A model generated the notes under the pieces. It saw only the letters and a program-made list of their open reading frames with translations. It was not told the origin of the DNA and ran no database searches. A stretch of DNA of 64,000 bases. It comes from an uncultured Collinsella sp. GTDB lineage: Bacteria; Actinomycetota; Coriobacteriia; Coriobacteriales; Coriobacteriaceae. The DNA is taken from assembly GCA_959019945.1 (NCBI GenBank), contig CAUEQD010000002.1, positions 62,001-126,000 of the forward strand, written 5' to 3'. Every line of letters begins with the position of its first letter. The stretch's first letter is position 1. Both the position numbers and the translations under genes were made by a program. Positions 25,483 through 34,357 of this stretch are shown in pieces.

Positions 25483-25881
25483 ATGAACCTTACAGACCCG
25501 ATCGCAGATATGCTTACGCGCATCCGTAACGCTAACTCTGTGAACAAGGCCACGGTCTCCATGCCGAGCAGCAAGAAGCTCGTCGAGATCGCTCGTGTTC
25601 TGCACGAGGAGGGCTACATCGAGGGCTACGATGTCGAGGACACCGTTCCCCAGAAGACTCTGCACATCACGCTTAAGTATGGTCCCAAGAAGGCTAAGGT
25701 CATCAACGGCATCCGCCGCATTTCCAAGCCGGGCCTGCGTAAGTACACCGGCGTTGCCGACATGCCCCGCGTCCGCGGTGGCCTTGGTACCGCCATTATT
25801 TCCACCAGCCATGGCGTCATGACCGACCGCGATGCTCGCAAGCACAACGTCGGCGGCGAGATCATCGCTTACGTCTGGTAA
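25483..25881 (+). CDS. rpsH: 30S ribosomal protein S8
   Basis: A 132-residue S8, a primary binder of the 16S central domain and translational regulator of the spc operon in E. coli. It begins DPIADMLTRIRNA and ends in the conserved GGLGTAIISTSHGVMTD and GGEIIAYVW. The 119-base gap before it is longer than usual and holds no visible gene. Confidence 0.97.
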   Translation: MNLTDPIADMLTRIRNANSVNKATVSMPSSKKLVEIARVLHEEGYIEGYDVEDTVPQKTLHITLKYGPKKAKVINGIRRISKPGLRKYTGVADMPRVRGGLGTAIISTSHGVMTDRDARKHNVGGEIIAYVW

Positions 25882-25914
25882 TTCGCTCGGTAGGTAGAAG
25901 GAAAGGAGATCACC

Positions 25915-26451
25915 GTGTCTCGTATCGGTAATAAGCCTGTCCAGATTCCCGCCGGAGTCGAAGTGGCAGTCAACGGCAACAACGTTGTCGTCAAGGGCCC
26001 CAAGGGCCAGCTCGAGCTCGATGTCTTTGAGAAGCTCGCTATCAACGTCGAGGACAACGTCCTCACCGTTTCCCGTCCCGACGACGAGCGTGAGACCCGT
26101 GCCCGCCACGGCCTCACCCGCGCCCTCATCCACAACATGGTTGTTGGCGTTTCCGAGGGCTTCGAGAAGAAGCTCGAGCTCGCCGGCGTCGGTTACCGCG
26201 TGCAGCAGAAGGGCAAGAACCTCGAGTTCTCCCTGGGCTTCTCGCACCCCGTGATCGTCGAGGCTCCCGAGGGCATCACCTTCGAGGTTCCTGACAACAC
26301 CCACGTGAACGTCAAGGGTATCAACAAGCAGCAGGTCGGTCAGATCGCCGCTGAGATCCGCGGCCATCGTCCTCCCGAGCCTTACAAGGGCAAGGGTATC
26401 CACTACGTTGGCGAGCACATCCGCCGCAAGCTGGGTAAGGCCGCCAAGTAG
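25915..26451 (+). CDS. rplF: 50S ribosomal protein L6
   Basis: A 178-residue L6 near the GTPase centre, beginning MSRIGNKPVQIPAGV and ending with the conserved PEPYKGKGIHYVGE motif. GTG 25915 is used because GAAAGGAGATCACC precedes it. It sits 33 bases after rpsH. Confidence 0.97.
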   Translation: MSRIGNKPVQIPAGVEVAVNGNNVVVKGPKGQLELDVFEKLAINVEDNVLTVSRPDDERETRARHGLTRALIHNMVVGVSEGFEKKLELAGVGYRVQQKGKNLEFSLGFSHPVIVEAPEGITFEVPDNTHVNVKGINKQQVGQIAAEIRGHRPPEPYKGKGIHYVGEHIRRKLGKAAK

Positions 26452-26526
26452 TCGTAACCGACTCACTCGCATAAGACCAGCACCCCGTCAGGTGCTGGCA
26501 AGATCAACCTTTTTAGGAGTTTACGT

Positions 26527-26895
26527 ATGAACAAGCATAAGGCGAAGCTGGAAGGCCTCAAGCGTCGTCAGCGTCGTGTTCGCGGCAAGGTCTCGGGTAC
26601 CTCCGAGCGTCCGCGTCTTCGCGTGACCCGTACTAACGCCAACATCTATGCCCAGATCATCGACGACAGCAAGGGCTCCAGCCTGACGCTCGTCTCTGCC
26701 TCGACCCTCGAGGCCGAGTTCAAGGGCACCCACACCTCGAACAAGGAGGCTGCGGAGAAGGTCGGTCAGCTCGTTGGCAAGCGCGCCATCGAGGCCGGCA
26801 TCACCAAGGTCGCCTTCGATCGCGGTGGCCGTATCTACCATGGCCGCGTCAAGGCCCTCGCCGACGGTGCTCGTGCCGCCGGTCTCGAGTTCTAG
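26527..26895 (+). CDS. rplR: 50S ribosomal protein L18
   Basis: A 122-residue L18, which binds 5S rRNA with L5. It shows RVRGKVSGTSERPRLRV (18-34) and the C-terminal FDRGGRIYHGRVKALAD. It is in order within the spc operon. Confidence 0.97.
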   Translation: MNKHKAKLEGLKRRQRRVRGKVSGTSERPRLRVTRTNANIYAQIIDDSKGSSLTLVSASTLEAEFKGTHTSNKEAAEKVGQLVGKRAIEAGITKVAFDRGGRIYHGRVKALADGARAAGLEF

Positions 26896-26909
26896 GAGGT
26901 ATGTAGCAC

Positions 26910-27434
26910 ATGGCTCGTAATCAGAAGCAGCAGCGCGAGGCCTCCGAGTTCGAGGAGCGCGTCGTTTACATCAACCGCGTGTCGAAGACCGTCAAGGGCG
27001 GTCGTCGCATGAGCCTCGTCGCTCTCGTCGTCGTTGGCGACGGCAAGGGCAACGTCGGCGTTGGCATGGGCAAGTCCGCTGAGGTGCCCATGGCCATCTC
27101 CAAGGCGTCTCTCGATGCCAAGAAGAACATGTTCCACGTGCCGGTGACCGATCAGGGCACCATTCCGCACGAGGTTCTCGGTCACTTTGGTGCCGGCCGC
27201 ATCATCATCAAGCCCGCTGTCGAGGGTACCGGCGTTATCGCCGGCGGCGCTGTGCGTCCCCTCTTCGAGCTTGCTGGCATCAAGAACGTCCTGTCCAAGT
27301 CCCTCGGTACCGACAACGGCCTCAATATCATCAAGGCTGCCGTCGAGGGCCTCAAGGAGCTCTCCAGCCCTGAGGACGTCGCGGCTCGCCGTGGCCTGAC
27401 GGTCTCCGAGATGTTCGTCGGTAAGGAGAACTAA
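26910..27434 (+). CDS. rpsE: 30S ribosomal protein S5
   Basis: A 174-residue S5, which takes part in decoding fidelity. The double-stranded RNA-binding part has VNRVSKTVKGGRRM-like sequence (VYINRVSKTVKGGRR) and GDGKGNVGVGMGK. An AGGAGG site lies upstream of ATG 26910. Confidence 0.97.
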   Translation: MARNQKQQREASEFEERVVYINRVSKTVKGGRRMSLVALVVVGDGKGNVGVGMGKSAEVPMAISKASLDAKKNMFHVPVTDQGTIPHEVLGHFGAGRIIIKPAVEGTGVIAGGAVRPLFELAGIKNVLSKSLGTDNGLNIIKAAVEGLKELSSPEDVAARRGLTVSEMFVGKEN

Positions 27435-27436
27435 GC

Positions 27437-27619
27437 ATGGCTGACACCATCAAGATCAAGCAGGTCCGCAGCACCAACGGTTGCAAGCAGGACCAGGTCC
27501 GTACTGTCCGTGCCCTCGGTCTCCACAGGATCCGCGAGGTTCGCGAGATTGCTGACAACGAGTCCGTCCGCGGCATGATCTTCAAGGTCAAGCACCTTGT
27601 CGAGATTGTAGAGGAGTAG
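27437..27619 (+). CDS. rpmD: 50S ribosomal protein L30
   Basis: A 60-residue L30 with the family core QVRTVRALGLHRIREVRE. It starts two bases after the rpsE stop, so translation is coupled. Confidence 0.96.
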   Translation: MADTIKIKQVRSTNGCKQDQVRTVRALGLHRIREVREIADNESVRGMIFKVKHLVEIVEE

Positions 27620-27622
27620 CAA

Positions 27623-28072
27623 ATGCAGCTTCACGATCTTACTCCCGCGCCCGGTTCCACCAAGAACCGCAAGCGCGTCGGCCGTGGCAATTCTTCGGGT
27701 CACGGCACCACTTCTGGCCGCGGCCAGAAGGGCCAGGGTTCCCGCTCTGGCGGCACCAAGGGTGCCGGCTTCGAGGGTGGCCAGACTCCGCTGGCTATGC
27801 GCCTGCCCAAGCTTCCGGGCTTCCGCAACCCCCGTCGTATCGAGTACACCGCTGTTAACGTTGAGCGTCTCGAGCGCAAGTTCGAGGACGGCGCTGTGAT
27901 CGACGGTGCCGCTCTTAAGGCCGCTCGCATCACCAAGAGCGAGTTCGAGCCCGTCAAGGTGCTCGGCAATGGTGAGCTCACCAAGAAGTTCACGGTCAAG
28001 GTCGACAAGGTCAGCGCTTCTGCGCAGGCCAAGATCGAGGCCGCCGGCGGAAAGGTCGAGCTGCCGTGCTAA
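27623..28072 (+). CDS. rplO: 50S ribosomal protein L15
   Basis: A 149-residue L15, beginning MQLHDLTPAPGSTKNRKRVGRG with the Gly-rich basic N-terminal arm that threads into 23S rRNA (GRGQKGQGSRSGG). Its last codons overlap the secY start by seven bases. Confidence 0.97.
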   Translation: MQLHDLTPAPGSTKNRKRVGRGNSSGHGTTSGRGQKGQGSRSGGTKGAGFEGGQTPLAMRLPKLPGFRNPRRIEYTAVNVERLERKFEDGAVIDGAALKAARITKSEFEPVKVLGNGELTKKFTVKVDKVSASAQAKIEAAGGKVELPC

Positions 28073-29352
28073 ATGGTCTTAAGAATGCTTTCCGCATCAA
28101 AGAATTGCGCGAAAAGATTCTTTTTACCATAGCTATGCTCGTCGTGTACCGCATTGGTGCGCACGTTCCTGTGCCCGGCATTCCCTTCCAGGGGATGCTG
28201 GGCCTTTTCTCGACCGATAATAATTCGGTCGCCGCAGGTGCTATGGCCCTCCTGAATCTTTTCTCTGGCGGCGCGTTGAGCTATGTTTCGGTGTTTTCGC
28301 TGGGCATCATGCCTTACATCACCAGCTCGATCATCCTCCAGATGCTCCAGGCCGTCGTGCCTTCCCTGCATGAGCTTGCCCGCGAGGGCGAGGTCGGTCA
28401 GACCAAGATTACGCAGTATTCGCGTTACCTCACCCTGGCTCTGGCAATCCTCAACTCCGTGGGTTACCTCTTCCTCTTTAAGAGCTTCGGCATCAGCTTC
28501 AATGGCGCCGGCGCTCCCGAGGTCATCTTCGACCTTATGATCGTCGGTACGCTCACCGCGGGCGCTATGCTGATCATGTGGATTGGTGAGCTCATCACCC
28601 AGCGCGGTATCGGCAATGGCATGTCGCTGATCATCTTCGCGAACATCATGGCCGGTCTGCCGCAGGCTATCTTCTCCAGCACCGAGGGCAATGCCGGTGG
28701 CATCATCACCATGGTGATCATCTGCGCCATCATCCTGCTGGTTATCCCGCTGATTGTTTTCCTTGAGCGCGGCCAGCGCCGCATTCCGGTCTCCTACGCT
28801 AAGCGCGTCGTGGGCCGTCGCATGATGGGTGGCCAGACTACCTACCTACCCATCAAGGTCAACACCGCGGGCGTCGTGCCGATCATCTTCGCTTCGGCGC
28901 TGCTGTACTTCCCGGCTCAGATTGCCGTGTTCTTCCCCGGCATCGGCTGGATTCAGGCAGTTGCCTCCGCGCTTTCGACCGGTTGGCTCAATTGGGTGCT
29001 TAACGTTGTCCTCATCGTGTTCTTCGCGTACTTCTACACCTCCATGGTGTTCAACCCCGATGATACGGCCGACAACCTTAAGAAGCAGGGTGGCTTTATT
29101 CCGGGCGTCCGTCCGGGCAGGGCTACCGCGGCCTACATCAAGAACGCGCTCAACAAGATTACGCTTCCCAGCGCTGTCTTTTTGGCGCTCATCGCCATCG
29201 TGCCTTCGATCATCTTCTCCTTTACGGGTAACCAGCTGATCCAGGCATTTGGCGGCACGTCCATCCTCATCATGGTCGGCGTCGTGCTCGACACGGTCGA
29301 TAAGCTCGAAGGCCAGATCAAGATGTATGATTACGATGGATTCTTTAAATAG
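28066..29352 (+). CDS. secY: Preprotein translocase channel subunit SecY
   Basis: A 428-residue membrane protein with about ten transmembrane helices, forming the protein-conducting channel with SecE and SecG. Family marks are YRIGAHVPVPGI near 26, LGIMPYITSSIILQ near 84, and the large cytoplasmic loop with RRIPVSYAKRVVGR that contacts SecA and the ribosome. It starts with GTG inside rplO. The motor gene secA is at 56547 in the same window. Confidence 0.97.
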   Translation: MLNGLKNAFRIKELREKILFTIAMLVVYRIGAHVPVPGIPFQGMLGLFSTDNNSVAAGAMALLNLFSGGALSYVSVFSLGIMPYITSSIILQMLQAVVPSLHELAREGEVGQTKITQYSRYLTLALAILNSVGYLFLFKSFGISFNGAGAPEVIFDLMIVGTLTAGAMLIMWIGELITQRGIGNGMSLIIFANIMAGLPQAIFSSTEGNAGGIITMVIICAIILLVIPLIVFLERGQRRIPVSYAKRVVGRRMMGGQTTYLPIKVNTAGVVPIIFASALLYFPAQIAVFFPGIGWIQAVASALSTGWLNWVLNVVLIVFFAYFYTSMVFNPDDTADNLKKQGGFIPGVRPGRATAAYIKNALNKITLPSAVFLALIAIVPSIIFSFTGNQLIQAFGGTSILIMVGVVLDTVDKLEGQIKMYDYDGFFK

Positions 29353-29370
29353 GCTAGAGGAGGATTGCTC

Positions 29371-29997
29371 ATGAACCTCGTATTGCTCGGAGCTCCGGGT
29401 GCCGGTAAGGGCACCGTCGCACAGGAGCTCGTCGCCGAGTTTGGCGTCGCTCACATTTCCACGGGCGACCTGCTGCGTGCTGCCGTCAAGGGTGGCACCG
29501 AGCTTGGTATTCAGGCTAAGAAGTACATGGACGCTGGCGAGCTCGTTCCCGACCAGCTCGTGATCGACCTTGTCAAGGAGCGCCTTGCCGCCGATGACGC
29601 CCAGCAGGGCTTCATCCTCGACGGCTTCCCGCGTAACACCGCCCAGGCCGTGACGCTCGATTCCGAGCTCTCCGCCATGGGTCGCGAGATCGACTGTGCC
29701 CTTCTGGTCGATGTGGCCCCCGAGGTCATCATCGATCGTCTGTCTTCGCGTCGCACCTGCCGCGCCTGCGGTTACACCGGCACCGCTGCCGATGCCACCT
29801 GCCCCAAGTGCGCAGGCGAGATGTATCAGCGCGACGACGACAAGCCCGAGACCATCAAGAACCGTCTCGACGTCTACGAGAAGTCCACGAGCCCGCTCGT
29901 CGACTACTATCGTGGCCAGGGTCTGCTCAAGTCGGTCAACGGTGACCAGGCTCGCGAGACCGTGTACGGGGATGTCAAAGAGGCTCTCGGTCTATGA
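29371..29997 (+). CDS. adk: Adenylate kinase
   Basis: A 208-residue kinase that interconverts ATP, ADP and AMP. The P-loop is GAPGAGKGT (7-15), the AMP site includes STGDLLR, and DGFPRN is near 85. The LID carries four cysteines (CRACGYT and CPKCAG), so it is the zinc-bound form. ATG 29371 after AGAGGAGG is preferred to a TTG six bases earlier. It ends in TGA that overlaps the map start, which shows that UGA is used to end an essential gene. Confidence 0.97.
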   Translation: MNLVLLGAPGAGKGTVAQELVAEFGVAHISTGDLLRAAVKGGTELGIQAKKYMDAGELVPDQLVIDLVKERLAADDAQQGFILDGFPRNTAQAVTLDSELSAMGREIDCALLVDVAPEVIIDRLSSRRTCRACGYTGTAADATCPKCAGEMYQRDDDKPETIKNRLDVYEKSTSPLVDYYRGQGLLKSVNGDQARETVYGDVKEALGL

Positions 29998-30782
29998 TCA
30001 AGATTAAGTCTGCAACGCAAATCGAGCAGATGAAGAAGGCAGGAGCGCTATCTAAGATGGCGCTCCGCCACGTTGGAGCCATGGTGCGCCCCGGCGTTTC
30101 GACTTTTGAGCTCGATCAGCTCGCGGAGCAGATTATCCGCATGCATGGCGGCACCCCGGCCTTTAAGGGTTACGGCGGGTTCCCGGGGACCATTTGCGCA
30201 TCGATCAACGATGCCGTGGTCCACGGTATTCCCAACCCCGACATGATCCTGCGCGACGGCGATATCATCTCCATCGATACGGGAGCCGTTGTCGACGGTT
30301 GGGTCGGCGATAACGCTTGGACGTTTTTCGTCGGCACCCCCACGCCCGAAGCCAAGGCTTTGTGCGAGGTCACGCGCGATTGCCTTAAGGCTGCCATCGA
30401 GCAGGCTGTTCCCGGTAACCATATCGGGGACGTCGGTTATGCCGTTCAGTCCCTCGCCGAGTCTCACGGTTACGGCGTGCTTCGCGATTATGTGGGCCAT
30501 GGGATTGGCCGCGTGATGCACGAGGACCCCAACGTTCCTAACTATGGAAAGAAGGGGAGGGGCGTTCGCCTCCAGGCCGGCATGGTCATTGCCATCGAGC
30601 CGATGGTTACGATGGGTTCCAACCATGTGAGCACGGGCTCCGACGGTTGGATTGTTACGACCAACGACCACCTGCCCGCCGCGCACTACGAGAACACCGT
30701 CGCCATTACCAATGACGGTCCGGTGATTCTCACCACGGATGCGCAAGGTGCCTGGTGTTCCTTGCAGGGCGGAGAAATGTAA
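29994..30782 (+). CDS. map: Methionine aminopeptidase, type I
   Basis: A 262-residue type I enzyme that removes the initiator methionine. The two-metal site residues are visible in IDTGAVVDGWVGDNAWTF (two Asp), the histidine of GHGIGRVMHEDP and the glutamate of AIEPMV. It starts inside the adk stop (ATGA), a common secY-adk-map order. Confidence 0.96.
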   Translation: MIKIKSATQIEQMKKAGALSKMALRHVGAMVRPGVSTFELDQLAEQIIRMHGGTPAFKGYGGFPGTICASINDAVVHGIPNPDMILRDGDIISIDTGAVVDGWVGDNAWTFFVGTPTPEAKALCEVTRDCLKAAIEQAVPGNHIGDVGYAVQSLAESHGYGVLRDYVGHGIGRVMHEDPNVPNYGKKGRGVRLQAGMVIAIEPMVTMGSNHVSTGSDGWIVTTNDHLPAAHYENTVAITNDGPVILTTDAQGAWCSLQGGEM

Positions 30783-30818
30783 CAAGTTCCACTTAGTTGT
30801 GGAGCCATTACGAAGTTA

Positions 30819-30847
30819 TTACGATGCGTGCATACGTGTTGTAGAAT
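30819..30847 (+). promoter_or_regulatory. Candidate promoter before infA
   Basis: TAGAAT (30842-30847) with a weak TTACGA (30819-30824) 17 bases upstream lies in the 104-base gap between map and infA. Confidence 0.35.
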
Positions 30848-30886
30848 ACTCAATCGCTGTCGTTTTCTAGAGAAAGATGATTGCTT

Positions 30887-31105
30887 GTGAAGAAGGAAGA
30901 CGCAATTGAGCTCGAGGGTACGGTAAAGGAACCGCTGCCCAATGCCATGTTTAAGGTCGAGCTCGAGAACGGTCATTCGGTTCTGTGCAACATTTCTGGC
31001 AAGATCCGAATGAATTACATCCGCATTCTCCCCGGTGACAGGGTTGTCGTGGAGCTTTCCCCGTACGACCTGACCCGCGGCCGCATCACCTATCGCTATA
31101 AATAG
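30887..31105 (+). CDS. infA: Translation initiation factor IF-1
   Basis: A 72-residue S1-fold protein, the standard length when GTG 30887 is used (MKKEDAIELEG). It binds the A site of the small subunit during initiation. The OB-fold segments FKVELENGHSVLCNISGKIR and VVVELSPYDLTRGRI are typical. An upstream TTG would add two residues and is less likely. Confidence 0.96.
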   Translation: MKKEDAIELEGTVKEPLPNAMFKVELENGHSVLCNISGKIRMNYIRILPGDRVVVELSPYDLTRGRITYRYK

Positions 31106-31255
31106 CGGCACGCATACACGCACTCCATTTCCGGCTGCAGGCTTAGCTCAACCTACGGTCGGATTGTGTGTGAAGACCAGCCATAGTTTTAAACGCCTGC
31201 GGCTGGGCGAGTAGATAGTAGGGAAGTAGTTTGAGCGCTACCGAAAGGAAGAACG

Positions 31256-31369
31256 ATGAAGGTACGTCCTTCGGTCAAGAAGATGTGCGATAAGTGCAAA
31301 ATCATTAGGCGCCATGGCAAGGTCCTCGTCATTTGCGAGAACCCCCGTCATAAGCAGCGTCAGGGTTAA
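31256..31369 (+). CDS. rpmJ: 50S ribosomal protein L36, zinc form
   Basis: A 37-residue protein, MKVRPSVKKMCDKCKIIRR, then VICENPRHKQRQG. Three cysteines and a histidine form the zinc site. AAAGGAAG precedes it. The 150-base gap before it has no visible gene. Confidence 0.97.
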   Translation: MKVRPSVKKMCDKCKIIRRHGKVLVICENPRHKQRQG

Positions 31370-31383
31370 GAGAGGAGACTACG

Positions 31384-31758
31384 TTGGCCCGTATTAATGG
31401 TGTCGACCTCCCGCGTGAGAAGCGCGTTGAGATCGGTCTGACCTACATTTACGGCATCGGCCGCACCACTGCGACGAAGATCTGCGTCGAGTGCAACGTT
31501 AACGTGGATACGCGCGTTAAGGACCTCACCGAGGATGAGGTTAACGCCATCCGCGATTATATCGATAAGAACCAGATCATGGTTGAGGGCGACCTCCGCC
31601 GTGAGCGCAACCAGAACGTCAAGCGCCTTATGGACATCGGCTGCAACCGCGGCCTTCGTCACCGCAAGGGCCTCCCGGTCCGCGGCCAGCGCACCCACAC
31701 TAACGCTCGTACCCGCAAGGGCCCGAAGCGTCAGATCGGTGCTAAGAAGAAGAAATAA
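31384..31758 (+). CDS. rpsM: 30S ribosomal protein S13
   Basis: A 124-residue S13 at the head of the small subunit, contacting the P-site tRNA. It begins MARINGVDLPREKRVEIGL, with YGIGRTTA and the basic C-terminal tail GQRTHTNARTRKGPK. TTG is the start, with AGAGGAGA at the right spacing. Confidence 0.97.
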   Translation: MARINGVDLPREKRVEIGLTYIYGIGRTTATKICVECNVNVDTRVKDLTEDEVNAIRDYIDKNQIMVEGDLRRERNQNVKRLMDIGCNRGLRHRKGLPVRGQRTHTNARTRKGPKRQIGAKKKK

Positions 31759-31772
31759 GGAGCGCTAGATAG

Positions 31773-32177
31773 ATGGCTACTGCTAAGAAGAACGTTCGCG
31801 CTGCCCGTCTGAAGCGCGCGGACCGTAAGAACATTTCCGTGGGCCAGGCTCACATTCGTTCTACGTTCAACAACACGATCGTTTCGATCACCGATCCCCA
31901 GGGCAACGTCATTTCCTGGAAGTCGGCTGGCCAGGTGGGCTTCAAGGGCTCCCGTAAGTCCACGCCGTTCGCTGCCCAGATGGCTGCCGAGGCTGCTGCC
32001 AAGCAGGCCATGGAGCACGGTATGAAGAAGGTTTCCGTCTTCGTCAAGGGCCCCGGCTCCGGTCGTGAGACCGCCATCCGCTCCCTCCAGGCTGCTGGCC
32101 TCGAGGTCTCGAGCATCCAGGACAAGACCCCCATTCCGCACAACGGCTGCCGCCCCAAGAAGCGTCGCCGCGTGTAA
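31773..32177 (+). CDS. rpsK: 30S ribosomal protein S11
   Basis: A 134-residue S11 of the platform, with HIRSTFNNTIVSITD (27-41) and the C-terminal PHNGCRPKKRRRV. It lies 14 bases after rpsM. Confidence 0.97.
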   Translation: MATAKKNVRAARLKRADRKNISVGQAHIRSTFNNTIVSITDPQGNVISWKSAGQVGFKGSRKSTPFAAQMAAEAAAKQAMEHGMKKVSVFVKGPGSGRETAIRSLQAAGLEVSSIQDKTPIPHNGCRPKKRRRV

Positions 32178-32196
32178 CTGAAAGGATCGTATCAAT

Positions 32197-32793
32197 ATGG
32201 CAATCGACAGGACTCCTGTTCTTAAGCGCTGCCGTCAGCTCGGGATCGATCCCGCTGAGCTCGGTTACAGCAGCAAGAAGGAATCTATCCGTCAGCCCAA
32301 GCGCCGTCGCAAGGAATCTGAGTACGGCATGCAGCTGCGCGAGAAGCAGAAGGTCAAGTTCATCTATGGCGTTCTGGAGAAGCAGTTCCACGGCTACTTC
32401 AACAAGGCCCGCAAGATGAACGGCGTCACCGGTGAGAACCTCATGATCATCCTTGAGTCTCGCCTCGACAACGTCGTCTTCCGTCTTGGCTTCGCCCGCA
32501 CCCGCAAAGAGGCTCGTCAGTCCGTCCGTCACGGTCACTTCACCGTGAACGGCAAGCGCGTGGACATCCCGTCCTACCGCGTCAAGGCCGGCGATGTCGT
32601 CGCTGTCGGCGAGAAGTTCCGTGACCTCCTCCCCATCAAGGAGGCCCTGATTTCCTCCGAGCGTTTTGAGGTCCCTGGCTGGCTCGAGGTCGATATCGAG
32701 AAGCTGTCTGGTAACGTGCTCGCTCTGCCGACGCGTGAGCAGATCAGCGGTGATATCAACGAGCAGCTCATCGTCGAGCTCTACTCTAAGTAG
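32197..32793 (+). CDS. rpsD: 30S ribosomal protein S4
   Basis: A 198-residue S4, a 16S assembly initiator and, in E. coli, repressor of the alpha operon. The S4 RNA-binding domain is at about 90-150 (LDNVVFRLGFARTRKEARQ). It lacks the N-terminal cysteine cluster found in some S4 forms. It precedes rpoA. Confidence 0.97.
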   Translation: MAIDRTPVLKRCRQLGIDPAELGYSSKKESIRQPKRRRKESEYGMQLREKQKVKFIYGVLEKQFHGYFNKARKMNGVTGENLMIILESRLDNVVFRLGFARTRKEARQSVRHGHFTVNGKRVDIPSYRVKAGDVVAVGEKFRDLLPIKEALISSERFEVPGWLEVDIEKLSGNVLALPTREQISGDINEQLIVELYSK

Positions 32794-32825
32794 TCCATCC
32801 GGGCTGCTGAGGCTGGAGGTAATAC

Positions 32826-33767
32826 ATGTCAGAATTCATTAGGCCTCAGGTTCAGGTCGAAGAGATCAACGAGACGTCTGCTCGTGTCTCCGTCGAGCCG
32901 CTCGAGCGTGGCTACGGCGATACGCTGGGTAACTCCCTTCGTCGCGTTCTTCTGTCCTCGCTCGAGGGTGCCGCCGTCGAGGCTATTCAGATCGATGGTG
33001 CGCAGCACGAGTTCATGACCATCCCTAACATGGTCGAGGATGTCACCGACATCGTCCTGAATGTCAAGGGTCTTGTCTTCAGGGCTCTCGGCACGACCGA
33101 CGAGGCGACCGCCACCATCTCGGTTGACGGCCCCTGCGAGGTCACCGGTGCGGACTTCTTTATTCCGTCCGAGTTTGAGCTGGTTAACCCCGAGCAGCAC
33201 ATCGCTACGCTCACCGAGGGTGGCCATCTCACCATGAGCATGCGCATCGGCTATGGCCGCGGCTATGTTTCTGGCGAGGCCAACAAGCGCGACAACGATC
33301 CCATCGGTGTGATCCACGTCGACTCGCTGTACTCGCCGGTTTCCCGTTGCGCCAAGCTCGTTGAGGCTTGCCGTGTCGGTCAGCACACCGACTACGACCG
33401 CCTTGTCCTCGAGATCGAGACCAACGGCTCCATCGCCCCGCGCGACGCCGTGGTCCAGGCTGCCAATATCATCAACCAGCATATGGCCGCTTTTATGAAC
33501 CTTGCCGAGACCCCCGAGGTCGAGGAGGAGGCTTCGATCTTCGCTCCCGAGGTCACCAACGACAACGCCGAGCTGGACAAGCAGATCGAGGATCTGGACC
33601 TTTCAGTCCGTTCCTACAACTGCCTTAAGCGCGCCAGCATTCACTCGGTCCGTCAGCTCGTTGAGTTCTCGGAGAACGATCTGCTCAACATCCGTAACTT
33701 CGGTGTTAAGTCGATCGAGGAAGTGAAGGACAAGCTTGAGTCCATGGGCCTGAGCCTGAAGGCTTAA
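32826..33767 (+). CDS. rpoA: RNA polymerase alpha subunit
   Basis: A 313-residue alpha subunit. The N-terminal domain for dimer assembly has GYGDTLGNSLRRVLLSSL (28-45). The C-terminal domain (about 240-313) has LDLSVRSYNCLKRA and LLNIRNFGVKSIEEV, the surface that binds UP elements and activators. It sits between rpsD and rplQ as usual. Confidence 0.97.
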   Translation: MSEFIRPQVQVEEINETSARVSVEPLERGYGDTLGNSLRRVLLSSLEGAAVEAIQIDGAQHEFMTIPNMVEDVTDIVLNVKGLVFRALGTTDEATATISVDGPCEVTGADFFIPSEFELVNPEQHIATLTEGGHLTMSMRIGYGRGYVSGEANKRDNDPIGVIHVDSLYSPVSRCAKLVEACRVGQHTDYDRLVLEIETNGSIAPRDAVVQAANIINQHMAAFMNLAETPEVEEEASIFAPEVTNDNAELDKQIEDLDLSVRSYNCLKRASIHSVRQLVEFSENDLLNIRNFGVKSIEEVKDKLESMGLSLKA

Positions 33768-33797
33768 TGCTTCGCATATTTGAGGAGAAACTAGACC

Positions 33798-34265
33798 ATG
33801 CGTCACAACGTTAAGAAGGGCCTGAAGCTCGGCACCGATGCGAGCCACACCAAGGCCATGAAGAAGAGTCTTGCTAAGGCCCTCTTCGAGAACGACCGCA
33901 TCAAGACCACCGAGACCCGCGCTAAGGCGCTGCGTTCGGTCGTCGACCCGATCATCACTTGGGCCAAGAAGGGCGACCTGCACTCTCGTCGTCTGGCTAT
34001 CGCCAAGCTCGGCGATAAGCAGCTCGTTGCCGAGATCTTCGACAAGGCTGCCCAGGGCATGTGGCAGGACCGCAACGGCGGTTATACCCGCATCATGAAG
34101 CTCGGCAACCGCAAGGGCGACAACGCTCCCATCGTTATCATGGAGCTCGTCACCGAGCCTTGCACGCCTAAGGCCAAGAAGGCTGCTCCGGCCCCCAAGA
34201 AGGCCGCTGCTCCCAAGAAGGTCGAGGCCGTCGAGGAGGCTCCTGCTGAGGAGACCGTTGAGTAG
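33798..34265 (+). CDS. rplQ: 50S ribosomal protein L17 with long Ala/Lys tail
   Basis: A 155-residue L17; the core (MRHNVKKGLKLGTDASHTKA to about 120) is standard. The last 30 or so residues are a low-complexity extension of Ala, Lys, Pro and Glu (APAPKKAAAPKKVEAVEEA). Similar tails occur in Actinobacteria. It is the last gene of the alpha operon and is followed by a strong terminator. Confidence 0.96.
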   Translation: MRHNVKKGLKLGTDASHTKAMKKSLAKALFENDRIKTTETRAKALRSVVDPIITWAKKGDLHSRRLAIAKLGDKQLVAEIFDKAAQGMWQDRNGGYTRIMKLGNRKGDNAPIVIMELVTEPCTPKAKKAAPAPKKAAAPKKVEAVEEAPAEETVE

Positions 34266-34291
34266 ACATTCCGTCTGCATAGGCTATATTC

Positions 34292-34322
34292 GAGGGGTAC
34301 GTTCGCGTACCCCTCTTTTTTT
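34292..34322 (+). terminator. Terminator of the alpha operon
   Basis: GAGGGGTACG (34292-34301) and CGTACCCCTC (34306-34315) form a perfect 10-base stem closed by a TTCG tetraloop, followed by seven T. Confidence 0.95.
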
Positions 34323-34357
34323 GTCGCGATACCGTTGCTTGTTTGTTGGGAGCGCCC

